Assembly (NCBI GenBank): GCA_017506865.1
Contig: JAFCMP010000013.1
Location: forward strand, 1,178,001-1,242,000
Source of the DNA: Tribonema minus
Taxonomy: Eukaryota; Sar; Xanthophyceae; Tribonematales; Tribonemataceae
Reading direction: 5' to 3'
DNA length: 64,000 nucleotides
A program made the position numbers and the translations under genes. The notes beneath the pieces are model-generated. The model ran no database searches. It worked only from the letters and a program-made list of their open reading frames with translations, and had not been told where the DNA came from. Position 1 is the stretch's first letter. Each line of letters begins with the position of its first letter. Positions 45,001-53,399 of this stretch are shown one piece after another.

Positions 45001-46958
45001 ATAGCGAGGCGTGCGCTCCTGCGCCAGCAGTCATCCAGCACTCTGTGTCATATCAAGCTTGAAGCACGTGTGTAGAAGTTGTTTACTCCGCGCTGGCGCG
45101 CCGCTTGCTGCTTCAACTGGACGCAGCACTTCGATCAGGCGCGCCGGAGCGCGGGGCTCACACCGTGCAGTGTGTACATGCCCATACACACAAAGATACG
45201 CACAACGTGCAGTGTCTACGTGCCTGACAAAATCGCAGTGCTCAGCAGTGCGCGCGCAGCCCACGTTGCTGCCGACAGCATCTTTAGGCTCAAACACTTC
45301 TGTGACCCAAGTGCATGCGGCGCTGTCTGCCTTCACACTTTCGCAACCCATTTTTTATACTTCGAAGTGTTCATAGCGTACTTCATTTACTTGGAGGGCC
45401 TTCAAGCGAGGACACAACCCACCAAGCAGATCCTATGCAAGACTGATGCCTCGATGTTGAATGCGCACAGCAGGTGACTCTCCAACTTCCTGCTGCCGCC
45501 CAGCAAGGCCCGAGCACAGGGCATGCGCGATGCTACCACAGTTAGCTGCGACACTATCAATACCTTATGTGCCCTACGGCCTCCACCGCCTTGCTTAAAG
45601 ACCGTGCGCCGTAGGTGCTAGTATCTGTCGCGATAGCAATTAGGACTTGCAAGGTACTTTTTCATCTACAGTGGGAATAGTTGTCAACAGCAAACATACG
45701 TACCCCACACCCTCCACAGCCTTGTGGAAGACCTGCGCGCCGTAGTCGTCCACGTCGAGCAGCGCGTACGTGATCATCTTGCCGAACGCGCCGCCGACAT
45801 CGCTGTCGACAATCCTGGCGAGCGTCTTGCCATACTTGGCGACGCACGCAGCGGACAGAGTGTCCAATTGGGGCTGGAGAGGCAGGTGAAAAAAAGGACG
45901 GGCAGGTTTCAGGTGCATATACGTAGGCATTCACCAGCGAGGTGTGATAAACCCTCAGAGCTCTGGAGCTCTGTCCACGGGGAACGCCCTGCTGCTTTAG
46001 CTGCTGATCGCGTGTACGAAGGCCTTGAAGCGGAAACCATGGAGAACGCCATCATGCGGCTCAGTAGCGCAGTGCGCGACTCACGACGAGCAATACTTGA
46101 CACACTGGTCAGAAATTGAAACAGCTCAGCCGCTTGCTCACAGCACCCACTGAGCACACATCGGGCGCGGGATCGCCGTGATGTTGTGTGATTGCTGTGC
46201 TTGCGCAGTTGGGGCATGGGCCATATAGTTACCGCATGTAGCAGCCCGAAGTACTGCACACGCTGCAGCTGCGCTGACGCGCCGCAAGCCGGGGTTGTTT
46301 GCGTGACTGAAAATAGCAGGGGCACAAGGGCTTGGGAAGGCCCCACAAGAGGCCAGGGTGCGCTCCTATTTCCTTTTTATGTGTGCACTCTCGGCAAGCG
46401 CACACGGTGAACACCGTGGCCAAGCACTGCATGTTGTAAGTTTCGATTACGCCGTCAGATGTAGTTATTTGTCCAAGCAAAAGTCTGCCAGTGCGGACGT
46501 CAACTCCAGACGCTGCCTTCTAGCGTGCATACATGCACAGCACACGCGGCCGACTACATGAACGACGTGCCGATTGCACAAGGATCCCTCCAACTCACCT
46601 TTGTCCTGTTGCACAGCACCCGAATCTGCAGCAGCAGAGATGCGCGAGCAGCACAAGCAGGAGCAGACAGGCAAAGCAGAGGAGGCGCACCGTGAGCAGC
46701 GAGTCCATGGATCATTGCGAGCGTGTGCACCTTAAACACACAAAATAAATTTCTCACCAGCCTATCCTCATCTGTGCCCATGCCATCAGTCGCCTTCTTG
46801 ACGGCGATGGCGTCCTCCTCGGCGATGAAGTGCTTCAAAAAGACCGTCTCCTCGACCAGGGCATCGTTGATTGCCTTGAGCTGGGCAGCATCCATAGAGT
46901 CAATCTTGTCCTCCGCCACGGTCACCGTCATGCTCATCCCGTTCGCTGCCGCAGGCAT
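30032..46958 (-). CDS. Eight-repeat annexin fused to a TerD domain, 910 residues
   Basis: Exons: 46758-46958, 46599-46625, 45704-45873, 43666-43726, 42409-42519, 41329-41475, 40072-40242, 38988-39168, 38438-38555, 37610-37836, 35656-35972, 34922-35080, 34228-34371, 33581-33716, 32391-32653, 30990-31138, 30032-30182. They sum to 2733 nt, phases agree at all 16 joins, and the frame stays open to the TAG. Annexin repeats bind phospholipid through Ca2+. Eight G-x-G-T-D/N-E type positions are visible: GMGTDEDRL (residue 59), GVGAAADES (degenerate), RMGTDEDTF, GVGTDSDRI, GAGTDDGAL, GVGTNEQIL, QWGTDEGVF, GMGTDEAAV. Four repeats, a charged helical linker (about 357-385) and four more repeats match the octad layout of animal annexin A6. 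Residues about 725-890 are TerD-like: GLGWETYGQGVDLDAG, VVFFGAKSAPG, GGDDRTGEGGGDDE. TerD proteins bind Ca2+ through these acidic loops. The ATG lies in CACCATG. The 27-nt second exon (IRVLCNRTK) was found by phase and helix fit. Confidence 0.88.
30300..30520 (-). repeat. Echo copies of the last annexin/TerD exon start
   Basis: The acceptor and first codons of exon 30032-30182 (LKRCPGSW; plus-strand CAGCTGCCGGGGCAGCGCTT) recur at about 30330-30358 and 30478-30512, each with the AG acceptor context. Confidence 0.7.
31944..32390 (-). repeat. Three extra copies of the TerD exon end
   Basis: The stretch GDDETVVVRLRDVPADVDAL with GTGAGC donor is repeated with donors after 32219, 32075 and 31944 (true donor after 32391), spaced 172, 144 and 131 bp. 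Copies stay in good shape: one reads DVPPDVEAL, another DVPTDVDTL. Between them sit CAACTTCAAC motifs. They would allow alternative last-segment exons if an acceptor is used. Confidence 0.8.
32391..32653 (-). CDS. Exon encoding the core of the TerD domain
   Basis: This 263-nt exon, from a phase-1 acceptor to a phase-0 GTGAGC donor, codes for the most diagnostic TerD part. It contains LGLGWETYGQGVDLDAG, then HVVFFGAKSAPGVAYGGDD, RTGEGGGDDETVVVRL and RDVPADVDAL. The family typically shows LGWD, DLDAS, a D/F-V-F-Y strand and GDNLTGEGEGDDE. It joins exon 33581-33716, which finishes the last annexin repeat, through a split Gly codon, and exon 30990-31138 (VFTVHCYSADATFKCVQKAY). Confidence 0.88.
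33040..33560 (-). repeat. Tandem duplicated intron segments upstream of the TerD exon
   Basis: The plus-strand sequence around CACACGGCTCAGCACACACGCGG and CAGCCATGCATAT, with CTTCGGACGCTTGCAAAAGTGAG-like sequence, recurs at about 33080-33200, 33245-33400 and 33440-33590. The units cover the region just past the donor of exon 33581-33716. No coding motif is seen in them. Confidence 0.6.
34600..34921 (-). repeat. Echo copies of annexin exon 34922-35080 end
   Basis: The coding stretch LLYEPTEYYARLLHKAFKGMG with GTACGTCG donor recurs at about 34777-34870 (one Glu to Lys change, donor retained) and, poorer, at 34625-34690. A CCCTAA run (34742-34765) lies between them. Confidence 0.78.
35225..35500 (-). 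repeat. Echo copies of annexin exon 34922-35080 start
   Basis: The acceptor-side segment coding for AIKAEYEKLAGHSLRSAVE recurs at about 35235-35300, in good condition, and as a remnant at about 35440-35500. So this exon is echoed on both sides: its end downstream, its start upstream. Confidence 0.72.
36100..36450 (-). repeat. Echo copies of annexin exon 35656-35972 start
   Basis: Plus-strand GCTCATTTGTGCCGACGCCT (acceptor side of the GVGTNEQILIELL exon) recurs near 36300-36352 (reads GPNEQILMELLA) and as shorter remnants near 36160-36185 and 36418-36440. Each lies next to GCGTCACC and CTCGCCGATCAGCA-like repeats. Confidence 0.7.
36767..37609 (-). repeat. Four-copy array of annexin exon 37610-37836 end
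   Basis: The coding stretch NYEDLLVGAVLPYDDFDAIM, plus VKRACDG and a GT donor, is repeated with donor-like ends at 37411, 37178, 36992 and 36767 (real donor after 37610), spaced about 185-235 bp. Copies at 37178-37250 and 36992-37070 remain open and nearly identical in protein; the 37411 copy has a frame-shifting base. Each unit also carries an ATATATA and GAACCACAAGTATAT intron segment, so exon end and intron start were duplicated together. Confidence 0.85.
37851..38000. repeat. (TTCA)n microsatellite
   Basis: ATTCATTC-type tetranucleotide repeats, imperfect at 37851-37935 and nearly perfect at 37936-38000, lie in the annexin intron just upstream of exon 37610-37836. Confidence 0.95.
38020..38410 (-). 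repeat. Echo copies of two neighbouring annexin exons in one intron
   Basis: Positions 38020-38105 copy the start of exon 37610-37836 (ACAGAGTDDGALIRIACGR), and 38310-38370 copy the end of exon 38438-38555 (SEITEADAVTLQR with altered donor). One intron thus holds an acceptor-side echo of the next exon and a donor-side echo of the previous one. Confidence 0.78.
39185..39470. repeat. Telomere-like TTAGGG runs and annexin exon echo
   Basis: GGGTTAGGG-type runs at 39190-39250, 39388-39402 and 39440-39462 flank a copy (39255-39385) of the start of exon 38988-39168 (DSDRICHLLGG). The true exon begins immediately downstream on the coding strand. Confidence 0.75.
39485..40071 (-). repeat. Two echo copies of annexin exon 40072-40242 end
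   Basis: The block ALVALLQPSAAAYTAQAL, plus KEALDGVGT and a GTGAGG donor, is repeated with ends at 39771 and 39485 (real end 40072), spaced 301 and 286 bp. Both are open, differ from the true exon by few residues and keep GT donors. The unit includes about 190 bp of AT-rich intron with CCAGTCATAA and GATAAATGAA. Confidence 0.85.
40340..41105. repeat. Cluster of (CCCTAA)n in an annexin intron
   Basis: CCCTAACCC runs with variants lie at 40345-40408, 40555-40618, 40872-40920 and 41023-41100; the last is the cleanest. An acceptor-side echo of exon 40072-40242 lies at 40415-40465. The array is interstitial and broken into short blocks. Confidence 0.85.
41520..41760 (-). repeat. Echo copies of annexin exon 41329-41475 start
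   Basis: The acceptor-side piece (GNKSESAAVDAAAA) recurs at about 41695-41755, good, and 41545-41592, poorer. Both are preceded on the plus strand by AACTTCAATGTCAGCTTCAA. Confidence 0.75.
42540..42890 (-). repeat. Duplicated acceptor of annexin exon 42409-42519 with CCCTAA runs
   Basis: The segment 42680-42890 repeats 42470-42670. It includes the start of the exon (AAIQAKYEAQHSKSV reads AIRAKYKAQHSKSV), the sequence AAAGGGCCT(G/A)GATTAGTCTCAC and a CCCTAACCC run, then GACTGCGGA. This is a clean example of a unit of about 205 bp joining exon start, splice site and telomere-like repeat. Confidence 0.8.
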
Positions 46959-47958
46959 GGTGAACGCGTCAAATGCACAACAACGCTACCAACGGCTCTC
47001 ACGCAACAGTGTGTATGCGTCACGCCGCTCTGCTCACGGCTCTATCTATGACGGTTATAGAACAGTCCAGGACCAGACACCAGCAGAATAAACAGCCAGA
47101 AAATCCCGAGTGAGCACCCCACTGGTCACCCCACTGGTCACGCCTTTCGAATGAGCAGTGATGTTGTTTGCACACTGTTGCAAGGCGAATGTCCCATGTG
47201 GCGTTGCAAATTAACGTGCCACAAGTAATATAGTTGGCCTGTTGATTATATACGTTCTACGCATGCGTCACTGCTAGAGTCGTCAATCATGCATACATGT
47301 ACAGCATACTCTGGTTAACGCACAATGTCCAGCTTGGCGGCCCCTCACCTATCCAACACCAGCAATGACCACGGGCAAAGTGCCATTTGTGACACAATCG
47401 AAGCAGTTTTCCAGCACATGTCAACACACAAAAAACTGCCCACAGCAAGCGCGCGCTGTGGGCGAATCGGCTGCAGTGCCATTATGAAAAAGCACATGAA
47501 TGCACCCCCCTCCCTCCGCCCATTTGCCCCTGTCCCGCAATCTTCAGTTGTGCTAGTGTCAGAGAATGACTGTTCGTGCCCACCTAAAACCACCGACCGC
47601 CAGTACAAACCAACGCCTCTGGCACAGGAAAGACACAGTAGGAAAGCAGGAAATGAGAGAGGGGGCATGCCCCGTGCAGCAAACGCCCCCAAATCTGTGC
47701 CACGCCACTTCTTCAAATATCACCCTATCACCCTACCCCCCGCCGTCCCCCCACCCTAGTGGTACAGACCGCCCCCCTGTCTAAGTATAAGAGGGGGGGA
47801 GGGTGAGGGGGGCGGGGGCGGGGGGCTACCGCTCCACCGAGAGACCCCGAGTGCACCGCTCTTTGTGCGCACGCGGCATCGACGGCGGCAACAGGAGCCC
47901 CCCCCCCCCCCTTCCCTCCCCCACCCCACCCCCCCCATTTCCTGCCCTATATAACCAA
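46959..47958. other. Intergenic region between annexin/TerD start and the EF-hand gene end
   Basis: Two overlapping open frames on opposite strands (47325-47759 plus, 47345-47716 minus) have no recognisable motif and are probably chance. The promoter of the annexin/TerD gene must lie here, but no element can be named. C- and G-rich stretches occur at 47740-47825 and 47898-47935. Confidence 0.45.
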
Positions 47959-50282
47959 TCACTTTTTGTGCTTGAGGGGGTCGCGGCCTGTGGTCCACCG
48001 GCGCTGCAGCTGCGCGTGCGTGAGGCCGCGCGCCGCCGTGGAGTGCTTGGCGATGGTCGCGCGCGCGGCCTGAGAGGGCGGGGGGGGGGGGGGGGGGGAG
48101 GGGGAGGGAGCGGGGGGGAAGGGAGGGAGGGGGAGGCACACGTGAGGGGGGGGGGCATGGGGGCACACGCAATGCAGAAGAGCACTGCGGTGAGAGCGCC
48201 GGCATACGTTCTCTTTCAGTTGTATTGCGGCTGCCTGCGCAGATACTGTGCACGTCTTGTGGCGTGCACGCTGGCCAAACCTGACAAACATGAACTGAAA
48301 TGCGCATGCACATGCGGATGAGCGCTCATGTGACTTCGCCATTCGGTGTTGATCGCGAGTCGTGCCTTAACGGTGCGCGCGCGCATCCAGTTGTGCGATG
48401 AGATAGATGAGCGCAAAACACTCTCATCATACTTTTTCGACCAGAGGCCAGCTGCCTCACGGGCGCCCACTCCCTTACAGGGGGGGCAGGGAGGAAGGAG
48501 GGCCAACCGACGTAGAGCGCTGGACTCAGGAAAAAGTTCAAGGTTAGAGCATGCAGGTAGGTTTAGGGTTAGGGCGGGCGCCGACCTGCTGAATACAGCG
48601 GCGCACACGTCAGGGTACGTAGGTAGGGTTAGTGTTAGAGTTTTAGAGCGCGCGCGCCAATCCGCTGAGTGCGGCGCTGCACACAGAATCAGGGTTAGGC
48701 GACGCCGCCAGACCGCACAGCAGCGTGCACGCGGCTCGGGACGAGAACGGCGCATGCGACGCACGCAGACACACAGACTGTGCGCAATGCCAAGGACCCA
48801 GCGCATGCGTGTCGAGAGACACAAGCCCCCCCGCCCCCCCTTCGTGCGTGGCAGGAGGCAGTAGCCCCCCGCCCCCACCCCCCGCCCCTTGAAATCAAGC
48901 CTGTTGTTGCGTCAGGCGACCAGCTGCGCCGGGCAGAGAGCTTGCTTTGCTAAAGGAATGCGCATACTCGCTGCCGTTCAGCAGCGGCGCACAGTCTCCG
49001 CGGACTCACCATGTTGCCGCCGGCGCCGTCGTGCGCCTTCTGCACGGCGTGCTGCTTGTCAATGTAGGCCCTGCGCAAGCGCAAACAACATCGGGGAAGG
49101 GGGGGGGGGGGGGGCAGGGGGGCGTGACAGAAACGACGTCAGGGTCTAAGCACGGGCGGCAGGCGCGGGGGGAGGGGTCTAAGCACGCACGCACTCGATT
49201 GCTCCGTGACAGGGATTCTGCTGTCTCACCAGGTGCCGCTGGCTGCCGCTGCGCCATCACGTTACGGGGACAGGCTCGCTGCTGAGCGCAATGCAGATTT
49301 TGCATGCGCGGCAGTAGTGAACTTCACTGTTGAAGTTCAGCACGTCAGCGTCAGCGTCAGCGTCGCGGTGGTGACGCTCCTCCAGCGCCGCGTTCCATGC
49401 TTCGACGCGGCTCACGTGCAGGCGTTACGTGCACAGGCACGCAACTGCCTGCACGCCGCTGGACTACGTGCACGGTGGCGACTCTCCTGCGATGCGCGGT
49501 TGCGTACTTCAACAGGCTGAGGCGTCTGCGCCGCACTCGGCCGCTTCTCGCTGCCGGCACACGTTCGCACACAATAAGGCACAGGGGCGCACTTGCATGG
49601 CAAATGTGCTGCATGTTGCGCCCTTTCCTGCAGCTCGTGGGAACCTGAGTTGCACTTGAGAAGGAGAAGGCATGGACTGGCGTGCGCGGCGGCGACTCTC
49701 CCACAATGCCACTGGAGTCGTGTACTCCAAATTGCCGAAGCGTCCGCTCCGCGCTCAGCCGATCTTGCTGACGGCTCACTGCCGCGCTCAAGAATGCACA
49801 GGAATGCACGCCAGGTGTGCTTCTGCGCCCCCCCCCCCCCCCCCCAACTTGTCTGCAGCTCGCGGGAAGTTCCGTTGCATTCCAGAAGGATAAGGAATGC
49901 ACTTGCATGGCGGATGTGCTGCGTGTTCCGCCCCCAAGTTGCCTGCAGCTCACGGGAAGTTCAGTTGCACTGAAGCAGCAAAGGCGATGCCCTTGCATGA
50001 CAGCTGTGGTGCATGTTCTGCCCCCACGCCCAACTTGCCTGCACTTCGCGGGCAGCTCAGTGGCACTCGAGAAGGAGAAGGAACGCACTTGCAGAGCAGA
50101 CGTGGATGTGCTGCATGACTTGCAAAGCAGATAGATGTGCTGCATGACTTGCAAAGCAGATAGATGTGCTGCATGTTCTGCCCCCACTTGCCTGCAGCTC
50201 GCGGGCAGTTCCGTGACGTCTGCAATGAGCTTAGACAGCCGCAGGCACTCCCCGATCGTCAGCTTGCCGGTGGTGTCGTTGT
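47959..50282 (-). CDS. EF-hand-like protein, C-terminal three exons
   Basis: Exons: 50192-50282, 49010-49070, 47959-48069. Phases agree (1, 2, 0). The first starts in the middle of an Asp codon and reads NDTTGKLTIGECLRLSKLI, like an EF-hand Ca2+ loop (D-N-D-T-T-G-K-L-T-I-G-E), then ELPASC. The second reads AYIDKQHAVQKAHDGAGGNM. The last reads AARATIAKHSTAARGLTHAQ and ends KHKK and a stop. The intron 49071-50191 uses a GC donor (GCAAGT). Upstream exons were not found between 50283 and 54546, so the protein start is missing and the full function unknown. A lysine-rich end is plain; no membrane segment is present. The EF-hand call rests on a single loop. Confidence 0.6.
49330..50190 (-). repeat. 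Array of echoes of the EF-hand exon end with GC donor
   Basis: The end of exon 50192-50282 (ELPASC followed by GCAAGT(T/G)GGGG) recurs near 49620-49640, 49845-49868, 49930-49955 and 50030-50058. They are spaced by units with GAGAAGGAGAAGGAATGCACTTGCA and GTGCTGCATGTT sequence. Most copies keep the GC donor. A short ATGTGCTGCATGACTTGCA duplication lies at 50108-50170. Confidence 0.75.
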
Positions 50283-50891
50283 CTGAGGGTTGGGAAGGCA
50301 AGGGGGATGATGCTTGTCAAAAGTGAACGCTAGGTAAAGGCGTTTTGTGCTTTTCAAAGTTCAAGTATTGAAAGGCGGCCGGTCCGTGACTCCTCAACTT
50401 CAAAGTTTTCCAAATGGCAGACGGGAAAACAACAGCTGTACAGATGCGCAGATTGTGCCTTTGTATTGACACCTAGAGTGGTGCTCGCAGGATCCGGAGG
50501 GGCGCGCGCCTCATAATTAGGGTTAGGGTTAGCGAGGGATGCGAAAGTCACGTGAGGCAGGGTAGACGTGATCCAATCCATCGAGGTCAGGATTGTCGGG
50601 CGCGCCGGGCCGCCGCACGTCTACACAATTGCGGGGGCGTGCCATGCGCATGTGCACATTGCGGTGGCGCCTGCAGTTCGCGTCGATCGCGCTGTGAACC
50701 GCCCACTATTTAGAACGCTGCATCAGCGCACGAGGTGCGGACTCGCTGCGCCGTGCGGCACATCACTGCGCGCTGAGAATGTGCGAACGCACGTGTCTGC
50801 TGCAATGTGTTCGCCCAGCTGTTGTCTGACGCGCGCGAGGCTTAGACTACATGCTGGCTGTCAATGACAACAGGGCTGATGCGGAACGCGC

Positions 50892-51596
50892 ATGACAGTC
50901 GGCCGCCAACCGGTGAGAGGCGATCTCCGCCAGAATCATCTGACATGGGTGCATTACGCAGGTCACGAGAACATGAGAGCATTGACGGGAGCACGGCCTT
51001 CGCCTACTGGCGAATGCCAAGCAAATGACGCCAATGAAGCTTACAGTATCGGAAGTATGGTGGCGTCATGCAATTTGCCTTTTACAGGCAAAATGAAACT
51101 GCTAGTTGGCAAGTTGAAGTATATGGAAAGAGAAGCCCCCCATGACGACGGTAGAAAAAAATTGAATGCTGCTGCCTACACCTATGCCATGGAGCTGGGC
51201 CATGCACAAGGTAAACGCGCTGCGGAGCGTGCGCACAAGTTGCGTGCTTTGTCCGGCAATGTTGAAATGGCACTTCTTCAGCATCCGCGTCATTTAGCAG
51301 CGCATGGGTGGAGGTCTATCAGGACTCTAAGAAACCTGAGCTTTCTCCCCTCTGCACTGGCGTCAGTGGTCCTTATCCAACACCCAACACCTCAGCAGCC
51401 CTCTGGAAGGCAGCTGCAATCGTGCAACAGGTCCTTGATTTGCACGAGTGCAAGCAAACTGATGAGCAATGAGAGTGATGAGACAACGAGAAGCAACTGC
51501 ACTGCCACAGAAGAGCAACTGTGTATCTCGACTTGCTCCTGTTGGTTGCTGTGCGCGCCTCGAGACAAAACGGTGCTTCAGTGCAGTGCCCGGTAA
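50892..51596 (+). CDS. Hypothetical protein, 234 codons
   Basis: This is the longest open frame of the interval between the EF-hand gene and the retrotransposon. The middle part (KMKLLVGKLKYMEREAPHDD, then RKKLNAAAYTYAMELGHAQG) could form charged helices; the end is Ser/Cys-rich. No domain, signal peptide or splice pattern was recognised. Base composition is less GC-extreme than the introns around it. Chance cannot be excluded. Confidence 0.25.
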   Translation: MTVGRQPVRGDLRQNHLTWVHYAGHENMRALTGARPSPTGECQANDANEAYSIGSMVASCNLPFTGKMKLLVGKLKYMEREAPHDDGRKKLNAAAYTYAMELGHAQGKRAAERAHKLRALSGNVEMALLQHPRHLAAHGWRSIRTLRNLSFLPSALASVVLIQHPTPQQPSGRQLQSCNRSLICTSASKLMSNESDETTRSNCTATEEQLCISTCSCWLLCAPRDKTVLQCSAR

Positions 51597-52829
51597 TCAG
51601 CCGCCAGCACTACGTCAAAGCTTCAAGCACAAGCGACTGCCCACGTATTTCGCTAACCGCGCAAAGCTCCTGCTGATCCTTGCAGCAACCAGAGACGAGC
51701 TGCAACACGGCTGCAGACGTATGAACCCAGCCACAGACTGCCTTGGCCTGTCTGTCATTGCATTAGGCCTCATTGCCTACACCACAGCCCTCACCTGAGC
51801 CATCTGGCACCAGCTGCTGGCTGCTGCTAGCCCGCCTCGCCACCGCCGGATTGGACATCCTGCTTCCGCCTTCGTCAAGGATATCGCAGATCCTGCGAGA
51901 TTACTGTCGGCCAGGGTGACAGCGGACTCACGGCGCGTAGCAGAGGTGCTGCAAACTCCACTCCGACTGCTCTACCGCCGCTCTAACGCCCGACCTCTCC
52001 TTAAACTTAGACAAACTTAGTGGTACACTCTGAGGAGTACACTGTCCTGTATGAACTCAATGTACACGTGTGTACTCTGCTGAACTGTCTCTAAAAAATT
52101 GCTGAAGACCAACTCTACAGGCTGGAAGGAGACTGGTGCAGCGCTGGTGCAGCCGCTCAGTCCATGTCACAGCTGACGATGCGTCAGGCAATGAGCAAAT
52201 GAGGTCAACAGCAAAACATGATCCATCGTCGAAGATCATTCCCTAGTGGTACACGAGCAAGATGGGCTGATGTCCCAGTCGAATACAGTAGTTGGGCCGT
52301 TGACACTTCGCACAATGGTTGGATGTTTCACACGTTGTTTTTGTTGTGACTGCTGGCACGACTGCAGCGTTGCATGCATGCACTGTCATGCAGGGTTTGC
52401 AGCCAGCAGCTGCAGCTGCCGCTGCAGCAGCATCAGGGCGACAACAACTTCTCAAACTTTCTTGCAGCAGCAGCCACTGGCAGCCAGCCACCCACCCACC
52501 AGCCCAGCCAGCCAAGCCCAGACCAACTGAACCTGCATGATGGCGACAATAACTTCTCAACCTTCCTTCTTTAGGAACTGCATGTTGCCACCAGTTGTGC
52601 CAAATAAGCGCTGCCATGCGCTGTCCCAGACTGTTGCACGCCATCGCTGTCAAGTGGCTCGCGTGACTTTGGTACGCTGCACAGATTGATGTGGTAGCCT
52701 GCTATTTCAGATGGACAACGGTGCGCCGCCGTGCCTTGCGGACACCCCCCTTGCCACTCTCCCAATGCATCTGACCAAAAATGTTGCAAAACCACGACTT
52801 TCACTCCAGCTTCAACTTCAACTCACAGC

Positions 52830-53060
52830 TCAGGCCATGTCCTCGAGCACGGGGCACGGCGACACAGCGGGGATCATGCTGTCTAGGTACGACAGCACGT
52901 CGAGATTGTCAAGCGCGCTGCTGCCGCCGCTGCCGCTGCCGCCGCCGCCAGCGCTGGCACCGCATGGCTCGGGGTCGCTGTTGAAGTCGTTGATCACGAG
53001 TTTGTGAACTTCATGGAAGCGAATTGGGTTTCTCGTGCCTCTCATACTATCATAGGCCAT
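52830..53060 (-). CDS. Hypothetical small protein or first exon, 76 codons
   Basis: It begins MAYDSMRGTRNPIRFHEVHK, has a Gly/Ser-rich centre and an acidic, hydrophobic C-terminus (LDVLSYLDSMIPAVS). The compositional bias looks protein-like, and the ATG is in ATCATGG. No homolog was recognised. It may be a first exon whose donor was not identified. Confidence 0.3.
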   Translation of the reverse strand: MAYDSMRGTRNPIRFHEVHKLVINDFNSDPEPCGASAGGGGSGSGGSSALDNLDVLSYLDSMIPAVSPCPVLEDMA

Positions 53061-53399
53061 GATGTGCAGCGGTCACTTTCTCTCTCTGTCATGAGAACTG
53101 TGTCCACGTTACTCATCGAGTCCTGCAGCAGCTTTCTGCAAGTGTGACGGGCGGCATGCCGTGTGCAACATTAGGCAATGGCAGCGTAATTCTGGAGCAT
53201 GCAACAAATGCCATGTCAGTGAATGCGATTGCACTGTGCGCGCAGACGTGTAGCCACTCGCCTTGGGATCCATTTCAACCAGTCGCGGTGAAGCAAAAAC
53301 GATATAAACGACTTGAATTGAAGTTTTTATAAAAACAATCAATAAATGCACAGGCTGAAGTTCAAGGCTGCATGTTGATTTTTCAGCGTTAACGCCAAA

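Noticed and set aside
47325-47759. Overlapping 144- and 123-codon frames on opposite strands
   Set aside because: No motif, no splice context, and open in both directions, as expected by chance.
49357-50301. 314-codon minus-strand open frame
   Set aside because: It begins in the real EF-hand exon but then reads through the intron made of repeated exon-end echoes; phase and the GC donor show the exon ends at 50192.
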